Assembly (NCBI GenBank): GCA_014843695.1
Contig: CM026401.1
Coordinates: forward strand, 49,333,430-49,397,429
Origin: Archivesica marissinica
Taxonomy: Eukaryota; Mollusca; Bivalvia; Venerida; Vesicomyidae
Direction of reading: 5' to 3'
DNA length: 64,000 nucleotides
Shown here: positions 21,485 to 33,327 of the stretch, piece by piece
How the letters are laid out: the number at the start of each line of letters is the position of its first letter
Numbering within the stretch: position 1 is the stretch's first letter
The notes under the pieces: model-generated
Seen by the model: only the letters and a program-made list of their open reading frames with translations
What the model was told of the DNA's origin: nothing
The model's database searches: none
Position numbers and translations under genes: made by a program

Positions 21485-21993
21485 TTAAAGCGACACTACA
21501 TCAGTGAAAACGCAAACTTATACAGAATGTAATTTCATATTATATTGTATAATTCCCCCCCCCCCAATATTTGCCTCAAAAACTGAGTATTTCAACTAAT
21601 AAACAAACGTCGTATACGCGGTTTGTTGACATAACAAAATAATGTAAACATGGTCAACATACATTCGTAATACAACCTGTGTATCCCGAATAACGAGATT
21701 TATGGTACATATTTACCGTTATATCTCACACTTGTTCCTATGCATATTTATTTGTAGACTAATCTTAGTTAAATTTATTATCTCTAAGCGACAGTATCAA
21801 GCGTTTAGTATTGACTACAATGACATAGAAATGTCAATTCAGGAGTATGGAGGACCGGTATATGAAATCCCACATTCACTTTTGAAAATTTGTAGGCCAC
21901 AAACACATTGTTTATTGATTCAATATTTGTGTATTCGGAAGAATTTGTAGTACAATGCATATCTGTGGAATTTTACGATGTAATGTGGCTTTA
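21485..21993. mobile_element. TTAA-flanked MITE (family M), 509 bp
   Basis: TTAA AGCGACACTACATCAGTG at the left. The right end is CGATGTAATGTGGCT followed by TTAT, one base off TTAA. The interior matches the other long copies. A poly-C run lies at about 21547-21557. Confidence 0.85.
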
Positions 21994-22375
21994 TGTAACG
22001 TATATTCTCGTTTGACATTTACATTATGTTGGGATCAATAGTAACTGCTATATTACACATAATTATGACATTCCAGTACAATATGGCATTGCATTGCAAC
22101 ACTTCATTCACAAACGGTTATCAACAACTGTGTTCTATTTATAGTAATGTCATTCACCCCATAATGACTTGACCAATCAGTACACCCTGTGATAACGGGT
22201 CGTATTATTAATCTGTCATTACAATCACACAGTATTGTATGTTCTCTGCGTTACAACGTATAGCTGAGAACGAATGTCTTAACACGGCCTGTGAACACAA
22301 AATACACGGCGGATTAGTCCAGTATTTCGTGCAGAAATATGTTCATACAGGTATTTATAGGGTGATTTTGTGTTA
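21994..22375. other. Intergenic DNA, nothing recognised
   Basis: AT-rich with no defined repeat ends. Confidence 0.35.
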
Positions 22376-22547
22376 GACATGTTTTTCTGGGCAGGCTTAG
22401 CCGACCTAAGCGATTAACCAGTACTAAGCAATGTGTGTGAGGTGCCTTGCTCAATGGCACTACATACGTGGTCTGGCCGAGTATCGAACCCGGGACCGTT
22501 CGATTCCAAATCCGACGCTCTACCACTGGACCACGGACGCCACTGGT
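22376..22547 (-). mobile_element. SINE family E (tRNA-like head)
   Basis: On the minus strand CGTGGTCCAGTGGTAGAGCG, an anticodon loop reading TGG, box B GGGTTCGATAC, then AGTACTGGTTAATCGCT and GCCTGCCCAGAAA. The last two motifs are shared with family B. This is the only clear copy in the window. Confidence 0.7.
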
Positions 22548-23042
22548 AATCACTTCTACGCTAGGATAACGCGAGGGCTATTCGATATTTAATATTCAAA
22601 TTCACATATTTATACTGAAATTCCGGATAATAGTTTTCTTATATGACATAAACATTTTCAATACCAGTTCTTGATATGTCAGATCATAGATGAATATCCA
22701 CAATGTATGTATTATATACATTTTTATGTTTTTGAGTAAGAAGGGACATACAGGGTACCATAAGATGAAATATCCCGTCATCTTATATCCAGAGAAACAG
22801 TTTAAAGCATTGCTACGGGTACACGTTTCCTAATGGGTTTTTCGTGTGCGGCTTTGCTGTTTTCATGATGGACATGTAATGGTCATTTAGCGTACATATG
22901 TCACATTATGTGTGAAACAGAATTATAAGATGTACATGTATGTAAATGCTGTATTGGTCCCATCCTCGCAATAAATGCTGTACCTAGCCCCGGCAACAGT
23001 TGTTGCGTTGTATTCTTTAGGGGTGGTGTTAAGACTTTACAA
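22548..23042. other. Intergenic DNA, nothing recognised
   Basis: No coding or repeat signature that I can support. Confidence 0.35.
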
Positions 23043-23150
23043 TAACGTTGTGTGTTTTACGTGAACGGTGTAAAGCACCAACACGAGACCTCGGTTTAAA
23101 GTCCCCAATGAAAGACTGTTAAATCGATAAATAAACGTAAAACACAGAAA
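23043..23150. mobile_element. Rearranged family C SINE folded back on itself
   Basis: The left part is the minus-strand tail (GTGTGTTTTACG) joined directly to GAACGGTGTAAAGCACC, so about 120 bp is lost. After GACTGTTAAAT it switches to plus-strand tail GATAAATAAACGTAAAACAC. The two tails form an inverted pair. Confidence 0.65.
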
Positions 23151-23176
23151 CACATACAATTCCACTCCAACATGGA

Positions 23177-24515
23177 GTTATAAGTATATACTGGTGACAG
23201 AAATATATACTGGTGACAGATAGCACACACTACTGACAGACAATACATACTGGTGACAGACAATACATACTGGTGACAGAAATATATACTGGTGACAGAT
23301 AGCACACACTACTGACAGACAATACATACTGGTGACAGATAATACATACCGGTGACAGACAATACATACGGGTGACAGACAATACATACTGGTGACAGAC
23401 AATACACACTGATGACAGACAATACATACTGATGACATACAATACATACTGGTGACAGACACTACATACTGATGACAGACAATACATACTGATGACAGAC
23501 AATACATACTGGTGACAGACAATACATACTGATGACTGACACTACATACTGGTGACAGACAATACACACTGATGACGGACAATACATACTGATGACAGAC
23601 AATACATACTGGTGACAGACAATACATACTGATGACAGACAATACATACTGATGACAGACAATACATACTGGTGACAGACAATATATACTGATGACAGAC
23701 AATACATACTGATGACTGACACTATATACTGGTGACAGACAATACATACTGGTGACAGACAATACATACTGGTGACATACAATACATACTGGTGACAGAC
23801 AATACATACTGGTGACAGACAATACATACTGATGACTGACAATACATACTGATGACTGACACTATATACTGGTGACAGACAATATATACTGGTGACAGAC
23901 AATACATACTGATGACTGGCACTACATACTATTGACAGACAATACATACTGGTGACAGACAATACATACTGATGACTGACACTATATACTGGTGACATAC
24001 AATATATACTGGTGACAGACAATACATACTGGTGACATACAATACATACTGGTGACAGACAATACATACTGATGACAGACAACACACACTGGTGACAGAC
24101 AATACATACTGATGACATACAATACATACTGGTGACAGACAATACATACTGGTGACAGACAATACATACTGATGACTGACAATATATACTGGTGACAGAC
24201 AATATATACTGGTGACAGACAATACATACTGGTGACAGACAATACATACTGATGACTGACAATACATACTGTTGACAGACAATACATACTGATGACAGAC
24301 AATACACACTGGTGACAGACAATACAGACTGGTGACAGTCAATACATACTGGTGACATACACTACATACTTGTGATAAACAATACATACTGGTGACATAC
24401 AATACATACTGGTGACAGACAATACACACTGGTGACAGACAATACATTCTGGTGACAGACACTACATACTGGTGACAGACAATACATACTGGTGACATAC
24501 AATATGACAATACAT
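23177..24515. repeat. Minisatellite, 20 bp unit, about 67 copies
   Basis: Unit CAATACATACTGGTGACAGA, with frequent GATGAC, CACTAC and TATATACT variants. The period stays exactly 20 over more than 1.3 kb, apart from a short irregularity at each edge. The long Tyr/Cys/Ser/Val minus-strand frames are a by-product. Confidence 0.97.
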
Positions 24516-24762
24516 ACTAATGAAAAGGCAATTATATTATCGTTTCAATATAGCACATATACCTTGCCATTTACATGTTCTGTGTCCTCGTATGTTATTG
24601 TGGATTGATGGAATATTGAAAATTAAATTGATGGTTCTGGAGGCATAACATCCCAGCAAGTGATTGGCTCATATGGCGACTCTCCCGTTAGTTTTGGTGC
24701 AGAAAGACCCGGGTACCATTCTGAGCAGTAATGTGGGTACAGACGGACACACGTATAGTAAT

Positions 24763-24974
24763 ACAAATTTATTTTAGCTCGATTGCAAAACTAGTTCATA
24801 CAACTTATATTAATCAATTATGTAGACATTTAATTTTCACCGATGTAGTGTCGTTTTAATGTTTAGTTTATACATATTTATTTTAGTTCGATTGCGAAAC
24901 AAGTTCTTACAACTTATATTAATCAATTATGTAGACATTTATTTTTCACCGATGTAGTTTCGCTTTAATGCTTA
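24763..24974. repeat. Tandem duplication (about 109 bp) of a SINE-tail/MITE-end junction
   Basis: Two units each hold a family A tail (GATTGCGAAACAAG type), then AACTTATATTAATCA, then the family M right end CACCGATGTAGTGTCG. The full SINE at 24975-25202 follows as the third, complete member. Spacing is about 109 bp. Confidence 0.75.
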
Positions 24975-25202
24975 GTTTATACAAATTTATTTTAGCTCGA
25001 TTGCGAAACAAGTTCTTACAACCTATATTAATCACTCGAGAGAGAGCTCATTCCTGGTGGAATCCATCTCCAGGAGGGAGAGAAAAATGGGCAACATGGA
25101 ATTTAAATGCCTTGCCTAAGGGCACAATAGCAACGGCTCCAGTGGGGGCTCGAACTCCGGACCTCTTGCACGTGAAGCGAACGCGTTACCACTGTGCATA
25201 GA
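24975..25202 (-). mobile_element. SINE family A, near full length
   Basis: Minus-strand copy with an intact tail and head region (GGCTCGAACTCCGGACC, CACTGTGC). Its tail joins the MITE end at 24942-24968. Confidence 0.85.
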
Positions 25203-25209
25203 ACCACCG

Positions 25210-25342
25210 ACCTACCACAAGCAATCTGGAGAGTTATCTCACTTGAAATAATTCGACACCTCCTAGTTGGGATTCGAATCTACAGAGGTGACGGCCAAGT
25301 GATTTGAAGTCGACGACCGTTACCACTCGGCCACGTCCCCAA
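25210..25342 (-). mobile_element. SINE family D fragment (tRNA-Ser-like head)
   Basis: The complement reads GGGGACGTGGCCGAGTGGTA, then box B GATTCGAATCCC. It matches the head style of 49970-50215. The body is truncated. Confidence 0.65.
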
Positions 25343-25404
25343 ACTGTAGCGTTGTATGCTAATATACAATGGCGACATCTCGCATGATACTAGTTATAAT
25401 ATTA

Positions 25405-25642
25405 GTGGAAGTCGTGATAGCGCAGTGGTAGCGCGTTCGCTTCAGGTGCGAACGGTCCGGAGTTCGAGCCCCGCTGGAGCCGTTACGATTGTGCCCTTAG
25501 GCAAGGCATTTAAATTCCACGTTGCCTCTCCTCTCTCCCTCGTGGCGATGGATTCCATCAGGAATGAGGTCTCGAGAGTGATTAATAAGTTGAAATAACT
25601 TGTTTCGCAATCGAGCTAAAATAAATTTGTATAAAAAAAACT
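25405..25642 (+). mobile_element. SINE family A, full length
   Basis: The best-preserved head in the window: GTGATAGCGCAGTGGTAGCG, CAG anticodon loop, GGAGTTCGAGCCCCGC, body, tail and a short A-run. CATGATACTA near both ends may be the target duplication. Confidence 0.9.
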
Positions 25643-25894
25643 ACATGATACTATACACTTGTGAACGACCATAATACATGGTCTTTCTCCTATTCTCCAC
25701 CTGTGTATCTGCGATTTATAAAACATCAATACTCCAAGTACATACTCTTCCATGTATTAGCTGCAAATGCTTTACCAATTTCTACATTGTCTTCAGTCGC
25801 ACACTGACAACGCTATACCAAGCATACAGCACATGGCTTTGACATTTATGACATAGAATACGGATGTAGGTCATCTGATAATACAAATTGCGGA

Positions 25895-25950
25895 ATGACC
25901 TAATACCGCTGTGTATTGTGATATGATTAAAACATAACGCTGAACGACAT
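25895..25950. repeat. Decayed outlier unit of the 48 bp minisatellite
   Basis: GACCTAATACCGCTGTG, then TGATATGATTAAAACATA, then CGCTGAACGAC matches the unit order of the array at 26806-28556, with several changes. Confidence 0.55.
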
Positions 25951-25953
25951 ATC

Positions 25954-26208
25954 ATTGTGTGTTTCACGTTTATTTATCGTCTCTACCTGTTGCCCATATG
26001 AGCGACGCATCCTGAAGAGATTAGTCATTTTAGATTTCTGTCTCCTCTGGTTCTTTTACGTGCACGGTGTACAGCACCGACACGATACCTCGGTTTAATG
26101 TCCCATCTGAAAGACTGTTAATTTTATTAGGGTCAGACGGGGGATCGAACCTACGATCCCTGGATTACCAGTCAAGCGTGTTACCACTGGACTACAGACC
26201 CGTCTGTG
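25954..26208 (-). mobile_element. SINE family C
   Basis: Minus-strand copy from tail (TTCACGTTTATTTATCG) to head (ACTGGACTACAGACCCGTCT). A body deletion removes part of the block before TCTCCTCTGGTTC. Confidence 0.85.
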
Positions 26209-26640
26209 GATTGCTATATAGTCAAACATCTTGCTATACCTCACGTGACTACCCCATGCAAAATGTGACATGCCCGAGCCGGCGACATTTTCCAATGTAT
26301 CATGGCAATGTCTCACATCTTAAATAGCTTCATTCGGAACAAAATCAAGCTACTCGGACTTTACCGTTTAATTTCAATGTGATTTTATTTGTTATACCGC
26401 CATCTTGTTTTCATGTATTCTCGAAGAACGATTTGTTGATAAATTGAAATTGCTCGGTAAAACAGAAACATGTAAATAGACTATCGATACTTATTTTATC
26501 AGTCAACATCGTTCACTGTTTAGCTGTATCGTTCTTTAAGCATTGTAGGGTACAGTATAAAGTATACACTGTAATTGTGTCACGAAAAAATTGCTAAACA
26601 ACATAAAGCCAGAACAGCCGATTGTTCGGTATAACAAAAT
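26209..26640. other. Intergenic DNA, nothing recognised
   Basis: No domain, RNA or repeat boundary is visible. Confidence 0.35.
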
Positions 26641-26768
26641 AAATGTGACATCTCGGTGAGTGTGACATCTCGGTGAGTGTGACATCTCGGTGATTGTGAC
26701 ATCTCGGTGAATGTGACATCTCGGTGAGTGTGACATCTCGGCGAGTGTGACATCTCGGTGAGTGTGAC
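26641..26768. repeat. Minisatellite, 17 bp unit, about 7.5 copies
   Basis: GTGACATCTCGGTGAGT repeated with single-base changes. Confidence 0.95.
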
Positions 26769-26805
26769 AGTGGATATTGTCAACCCGAGGTAAATAATGT
26801 TGACC

Positions 26806-27880
26806 GACCTAGCATCACAATAGATTGCCATATGATAAAACAGACTGTTGAACGACCTAACACAGCAATGGATTGTCATGTGATAAAACAGACTGTTGAA
26901 CGACCTGACACAGCAATGGATTGTCATGTGATAAAACAGACTGTTGAACGACCTAACACCACTAGAGATTACAATATGATAAAACAGACTGTTGAACGAC
27001 CTAACACAGCAATGGATTGTCATGTGATAAAACAGAATGTTGAACGATCTAACACCATAGTGGATTGACATATGATAAAGTTGAACAACCCAGCGCCGCA
27101 ATGGATTGTTATATGATAAAACAGACAGTTGAATTACCTAGCACAATTGTAGATTGTCATACGATAAAACATACAGTTGAACAACCTAACACCACAATGG
27201 ATTGTCATATGATAAAACAGACTGTTGAACGAACAAACACCACTTGAGATTGGACATATGATAAAGTTGAACAATCCAGCGCCGCAATGGATTGTTATAT
27301 GATAAAACAGTCTGTTGAACGAACAAACACCATAGTGGATGGACATATGATAAAGTTGAACAACCCAGCGCCGCAATGGATTGTTATATGATAAAACAGT
27401 CTGTTGAACGAACAAACACCATAGTGGATTGACATATGATAAAGTTGAACAACCCAGCGCCGCAATGGATTGTTATATGATAAAACAGTCTGTTGAACGA
27501 ACAAACACCATAGTGGATTGACATATGCTAAAGTTGAACAACCCAGCGCCGCAATGGATTGTTATATGATAAAACAGTCTGTTGAACGAACAAACACCAT
27601 AGTGGATTGACATATAATAAAGTTGAACAACCCAACACCGCAGTGGATTATTATGTGATAAAACAGACTGTTGAATTACCTAGCACCATTGTAGAGTGCC
27701 ATATGATAAAACATACAGTTGAACGACCTAACACAACAATGGATTGTTATATGATAAAACAGACTGTTGAACGAACAAACACCATAGTGGATGGACATAT
27801 GATAAAGTTGAACAACCCAGCAACGCAATGGATTGTTATATGATAAACATACTATTGAACGACCTGTAGATTGCCATCTG
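26806..27880. repeat. Minisatellite of about 48 bp with an 89 bp higher-order unit
   Basis: The basic unit carries TGATAAAACAGACTGTTGAA and GACCTAACAC. From 27253 the spacing of GACATATGATAAAGTTGAAC is exactly 89 bp (27253, 27342, 27431, 27520, 27609): a two-part unit amplified about five times. Open frames on both strands reflect the array. Confidence 0.93.
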
Positions 27881-28556
27881 ATAAAACAAAGCGCTGCACG
27901 ACCTAACAGCACTGTAGATTGTCATGTGATAAAACAAAGTGCTGCACGACCTAACATCACTGTAGATCGGTATGTGATAAAACAAGGTGCTGCACGACCT
28001 AACAGCACTGTAGATCGTCATGTGATAAAACAAAGTGCTGCACGACCTAACAGCACTGTAGATAGTCATGTGATAAAACAATGTGCTGCACGACCAAACA
28101 GCACTGTAGATTGTCATGTGATAACACAAAGTGCTGCACGACCTAACAGCACTGTAGATCGGTATGTGATAAAACAAGGTGTTGCACGACCTAACAGCAC
28201 TGTAGATTGTCATGTGATAACACAAAGTGTTGCGCGACCTAACAGCATTGTAGATTGTCATGTGATATAACAAAGTGCTGCACGACCTAACAGCACTGTA
28301 GATTGCCATGTGATATAACAAAGTGCTGCACGACCTAACAGCACTGTAGATTGCCATGTGATATAACAAAGTGCTGCACGACCTAACAGCACTGTATATT
28401 GCCATGTGATAAAACAAGGTGCTGCACGACCTAACAGCACTGTATATTGCCATGTGATAAAACAAGGTGCTGCACGACCTAACAGCACTGCATATTGTCA
28501 TGTGATAAAACAAGGTGCTGCACAACCTAACGCAACAGTAGATTGTCATGTAATTC
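27881..28556. repeat. Minisatellite, 48 bp unit, about 14 copies
   Basis: GTGCTGCACGACCTAACAGC repeats every 48 bp with GTGATAAAACAAA. It is a distinct subfamily of the preceding array. A decayed unit persists at about 28681-28725. Confidence 0.95.
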
Positions 28557-28839
28557 TGGACCACTATGTCTCCACAAATATATATCGTCATATTGCGTGA
28601 AGCCTATTAATTTCCGATACACACGTGCTACTTATGAGTATCAATGTATATTTTCTGTGATTTCCTCCACGAAGGAGAGCACACTGTAGATTATAGATAT
28701 GGTATATAGCAAAGCGCATTACGCATTCAAAGTGCATTTTAATAAAAAAAAGAGTTCATTTAGACGTTTAGCTATCATCACTTCCTGGTTTATTGGGACG
28801 ACGCTTCCAAAAGCAGCCAGCAAAGGGAATCATAGAAAA

Positions 28840-28968
28840 TGCCTGCTTAGCACAAATGGCTGCTTAATAGATGTCAAATGTATAATAAAACAACATATTG
28901 GAAATCTTGAAAATTGCTGCTTAATACAGGAGATGACCACTAACACAGGTTAGACTGTATTAGTCATT
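28840..28968. mobile_element. Partial copy of the ACAGTCAAACCTGT MITE
   Basis: TGCTTAGCACAAATGGCTGC, GTCAAATGTATAATAAAACA and the right end ACAGGTTAGACTGTA match 17903-18102. The left terminus is missing. Confidence 0.75.
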
Positions 28969-29009
28969 TTACGCAGGATATGGTGCACAGTACAGAAGAC
29001 GCTCCAATT

Positions 29010-29238
29010 AGTTTATACAAATTTATTTCAGCTCGATTGCGAAACAAGTTCTTGCAACTTATATTAATCACTCTCGAGACCTCATTTCTGATGGAATCCA
29101 TCGCCACGAGGGAGAGAGAAGAGGCAATGTGGAAAATAAATGCCTTGCCCACAATCGTAACGGCTCCAGCGGGGCTCGAACTCCGGACCGTTCGCACCTG
29201 AAGCGAACGCGCATCCATTGCGCTATCACGACTTCCAC
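29010..29238 (-). mobile_element. SINE family A, full length with 14 bp target duplication
   Basis: AAGACGCTCCAATT is duplicated exactly (28996-29009 and 29239-29252). The minus-strand head ends at GTGATAGCGCAATGGATGCG. The tail is intact. It is 229 bp long. Confidence 0.93.
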
Positions 29239-29252
29239 AAGACGCTCCAATT

Positions 29253-30062
29253 GCAGAAGCATCAGTGGTTCTTTTACCTGTCCGGTGTATCCAGGAGGCG
29301 GTTAAAGGTTGCATGGCCCCCTGGCTGTAGCTCAAACAGGGGCCCTTTCACCAAGATAAATACTATAAGCAAACAAGAACATTCTATTGAATACACCTTT
29401 CTCACATTACCCCTGCTTGGCCGAAATTCACCGCAATTACGGCTTTCCGCTATCGCATTGGTTGGTAAGAAGGGTTTCACCCGTCGACGCGTATTGCGGG
29501 ACTATTAGACTCGGGGAACAGTGCAAGCGACTAAACACAGACTATTATTAAAGTCATACATCGTTGGAAAGCTCAGGATATCTTCTAAGTTCTATCTATT
29601 TATGTAGTCATATTAAACATATTTTCGTTCAATTTTATTCAGTTAATTACAGATTTAAAATACTAATTTGGGGGCCTCTAAATATCGGGGGTGGTATGGC
29701 TTCAGCCCAGTCAGCACTCCCCTTAACACACCACTGGGTGTATAGCACGGATACATGAGCCCACGGTTCTAGTCTCATCTGAAAGACTGTTAATATTATT
29801 TGGGTCAGTCGGGGGAGTCAAAGTTCAAACAAGTTCGTATGCAGTAATATATAATGAACAAATGTCTACAGACGTCACATTCACTTGTTTTGCGGTTAGA
29901 GCGGGACTTCTATCAAGAGGTTGTAATGTTGATTTACACGGGGAATTCCATATTTCACACCCATATAATGCTCTTGGGATAAAGAATGGAAGTGTATGTA
30001 GTACATTCAGTGATTGTATTATGCTTGCACAGTTCAAATGTCTAAGGGGGAAAAATGACAGA
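29253..30062. other. Intergenic DNA with a family C scrap
   Basis: 29762-29822 carries a minus-strand family C fragment (GTCTCATCTGAAAGACTGTT, GGGTCAGTCGGGGGA). Otherwise only short frames without domains. Confidence 0.45.
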
Positions 30063-32190
30063 TAGTAAAACCTGTTTCTATATACTTCGGTGTCGATTCG
30101 GATAGTTCAAATGTCTGACAAAAACATCATAGGTAGTAAAACCTGTTTCTATATACTTCAGTGTCGATTCGGATAGTTCAAATGTCTAAGATAAACATGA
30201 TAGATAGTAAAACCTGTTTCTATATACGTTGGTGTCGATTCGGATAGTTCAAATGGCTGAGAAAAACATGATAGATAGTAAAACCTGTTTCTATATACTT
30301 CGGTGTCGATTCGGATAGTTCAAATGTCTGAGAGAAAAAAGATAGACAGTAAAACCTGTTTCAATATACTTCGGTGTCGATTCGGACAGTTCAAATGGCT
30401 GAGAGAAAAAAGATAGATAGTAAAACCTGTTTCTATATATTTCGGTGTCGTCTCGGATAGTTCAAATGGCTGACAAAGCATGATAGATAGTAAAACCTGT
30501 TTCTATATACTTCGGTGTCGATTCGGATAGTTCAAATGTCTGAGAGAAAAAAGATAGATAGTAAAACCTGTTTCTATATACTTCGGTGTCGATTCGGATA
30601 GTTCAAATGGCTGAGAGAAAAAAGATAGATAGTAAAACCTGTTTCTATATACTTCGGTGTCGATTCGGACAGTTCAAATGGCTGAGAGAAAAAAGATAGA
30701 CAGTAAAACCTGTTTCTATATACTTCGGTGTCGATTCGGATAGTTCAAATGTCTGACCAAAAAAATGATAGATAGTAAAACCTGTTTCTATATACTTCGG
30801 TGTCGATTCGGATAGTTCAAATGTCTAAGAAAAACATTATAGATAGTAAAACCTGTTTCTATATATTTCGGTGTCGATTCGGATAGTTCAAATGGCTGAG
30901 AGTCCGCCTTCGTGGTCGAGTGGTTAAGGTCGCTGACTTGTATACCACTGTAACCTATCATCACTGATGGTCACGGGTTCGAGCCCCGCTCAGACCGTGT
31001 CTCATTTATATGAAAAAGTTGGCAGTTTCTTACGGAGGTTGGTGCACCCAAGTACTGGTTAACCGCTGGAGCCTGCCCAGGAAAGGTGTTGTTAGGTAAA
31101 CTGCCCGCCGGCGATATAGCCCAAAATGGTGCTGATGCAGGCGTAAAACCCGAAATATAACAAATATATAATCAAATGGCTGAGAAAAACATGATAGATA
31201 GTAAAACCTGTTTCTATATACTCCAGTGTCGATTCGGATAGTTCAAATGGCTTAGAGAAAAAAGATAGACAGTAAAACCTGTTTCTATATACTTCGGTGT
31301 CGATTCGGATAGTTCAAATGTCGGACCAAAAAATGATAGATAGTAAAACCTGTTTCTATATACTTCGGTGTCGATTCGGATAGTTCAAATGGCTGAGAAA
31401 AACATGATAGATAGTAAAACCTGTTTCTATATATTTCGGTGTCGATTCGGATAGTTCAAATGGCTGAGAGAAAAGATAGATAGTAAAACCTGTTTCTATA
31501 TACTTCGGTGTCGATTCGGATAGTTCAAATGTCTGACCAAAAAATGATAGATAGTAAAACCTGTTTCTATATAATTCGGTGTTGATTCGGGCAGTTCAAA
31601 TGTCTGACCAAAAAAAGATAGATAGTAAAACCTGTTTCTATATCCTTCGGTGTCGATTCGGACAGTTCAAATGTCTAAGGAAAACATGATAGATAGTAAA
31701 ACCTGTTTCTATATATTTCGGTGTCAATTCGGATAGTTCAAATGGCTTAGAGAAAAAAGATAGATAGTAAAACCTGTTTCTATATACTTGGGTGTCGATT
31801 CGGATAGTTCAAATGGCTGAGAGAAAAAAGATAGATAGTAAAACCTGTTTCTATATACTTCGGTGTCGATTCGGATAGTTCAAATGGCTGAGAGAAAAAA
31901 GATAGATAGTAAAACCTGTTTCTATATACTTGGGTGTCGATTCGGATAGTTCAAATGGCTGAGAGAAAAAAGATAGATAGTAAAACCTGTTTCTATATAA
32001 TTCGGTGTCGATTCGGACAGTTCAAATGGCTGACCAAAAAATGATTGATAGTAAAACCTGTTTCTATATCATTCGGTGTCGATTCGGACAGTTCAAATGG
32101 CTGAGAAAAACATGGTAGATAGTAAAACCTGTTTCTATATCATTCGGTGTCGATTCGGACAGTTCAAATGGCTGACAAAACACCATAGGT
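30063..32190. repeat. Minisatellite, 71 bp unit, about 26 copies
   Basis: AAAACCTGTTTCTATATACT, then CGGTGTCGATTCGGATAGTT, then CAAATGGCTGAG, then an A-rich linker. The first four units are spaced exactly 71 bp. A SINE (30901-31171) interrupts the array. Confidence 0.95.
30901..31171 (+). mobile_element. SINE family B, full length, 271 bp, inside a minisatellite
   Basis: TCAAATGGCTGAG is duplicated exactly at 30888-30900 and 31172-31184. The head is tRNA-Ser-like (CGTGGTCGAGTGGTTAAG, box B GGGTTCGAGCCCC). The body contains AAGTACTGGTTAACCGC and GCCTGCCCAGGAAAGG, and the tail ends GAAATATAACAAATATATAA. This is the reference copy for family B here. Confidence 0.95.
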
Positions 32191-32313
32191 AGTAAAACCT
32201 GATATAAAAGTTAAATCGTTTTAATTATAGTATAGCTATGGCATTTCACAGACTACAAGAAGCAACATTTAAATAGGTCATACTCGATCCGATCCTGGGT
32301 TGTAATTTACTAT

Positions 32314-32923
32314 TTAAAGCAGCATTACATCGTAAAAAAAGGATGTTTTGGGTAAAATATAAATACTAATTTGTGTGTGTTAACAAAAATCGAAATAGTC
32401 GCTCAGAAACGATAAAATTCCAATAAATTTAAACCGTCGTATACGCGAATTTGTTCTTCAACACACGAAATATAAACACGCACAGCGCGCATGCGTGAAA
32501 CAACAGAGGATGTAGAAAACAACGTATACATTTTGAACATGAAATACTATCTTACTTCCTCTAATGTCGAACCACTCGCGGGGATGTAGAAATGTCCCTA
32601 AAGGACTTAGCTAACAGAGGTATGAATCAACATATCAAGTAATTTAATTAAAAAAGACAACGTGGGACAAATGAGGGACGATGCATTCCGAATGTAAACA
32701 CGTGCGGACGATGCGTTCCGGTTGTAAACAAGTGCGTGACCGATCGACTCGGAAAGTCCTACTTTCGGTTTCGAGTTTGTTTTATCGCCAAAAAATCACT
32801 GTTTACCAAATGAACATAAGCATACAAAGTATAATGTTAGAATGTGTAGCAGCATTACTACCCATACGTAAAAATTGAATTTTTCAAATATCTTTTGTTT
32901 CATACGATGTACTGCTGCTTTAA
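32314..32923. mobile_element. TTAA-flanked MITE, 610 bp subfamily (M2)
   Basis: TTAA AGCAGCATTACATCG at the left and CGATGTACTGCTGCT TTAA at the right. The interior holds CGATGCATTCCGAATGTAAA and CGATGCGTTCCGGTTGTAAA duplicates. An inverted, nearly equal copy lies at 56208-56822. Confidence 0.88.
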
Positions 32924-33042
32924 AGAGTTTCTGTAATAACTCGATACAGTTATTTTATATGCTGTAGTGTATATCTTGTTTTGTAGTATTTAAAATTAGA
33001 AGCTGTTTCTTGGAATTAGCAAGTAAATAAGTGGTTTCATAA

Positions 33043-33291
33043 ATTAACCCTGTCAACCCCACAGGCCTCTAAATAGGCTTATGAAAAGTGTAGATCCAGA
33101 TGAGCCGGCTCGTGACGAGCCTTCTCATCAGGATCTGCACTTTTTTGCCAGTAATAATTATTACTATTTTTAGATAAAATTACCCATTTTGATAAATGAA
33201 CTGGTCCAAAGGTAATTTTCTTATTAATTTATTGGTCTGAAAATATCACGCACCAGTCCATGTCAGTTACTTGGTGTTGAATGGGTTAATA
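33043..33291. mobile_element. piggyBac-style MITE with TTAACCC ends and a central hairpin
   Basis: The left end ATTAACCCTGTCAACCCC and the complement of the right end (ATTAACCCATTCAACACC) match. A strong hairpin lies inside at about 33079-33144 (AAAAGTGTAGATCC against GGATCTGCACTTTT, with GATGAG/CTCATC and GGCTCG/CGAGCC). TTAA followed by CCC is the classic piggyBac end. Confidence 0.7.
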
Positions 33292-33327
33292 GTAACATGT
33301 AAGTTTTATACTGTGATGATGTTTTGT

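Noticed and set aside
23178..24510. Tyr/Cys/Ser/Val-rich frames of up to 298 codons
   Set aside because: A 20 bp unit read through all phases; no protein features.
25405..25480. tRNA gene (and similar hits at 2969, 30901, 49970 and others)
   Set aside because: Box A and box B are present, but each is followed by a SINE body and tail, often with target duplications, and the stems are imperfect.
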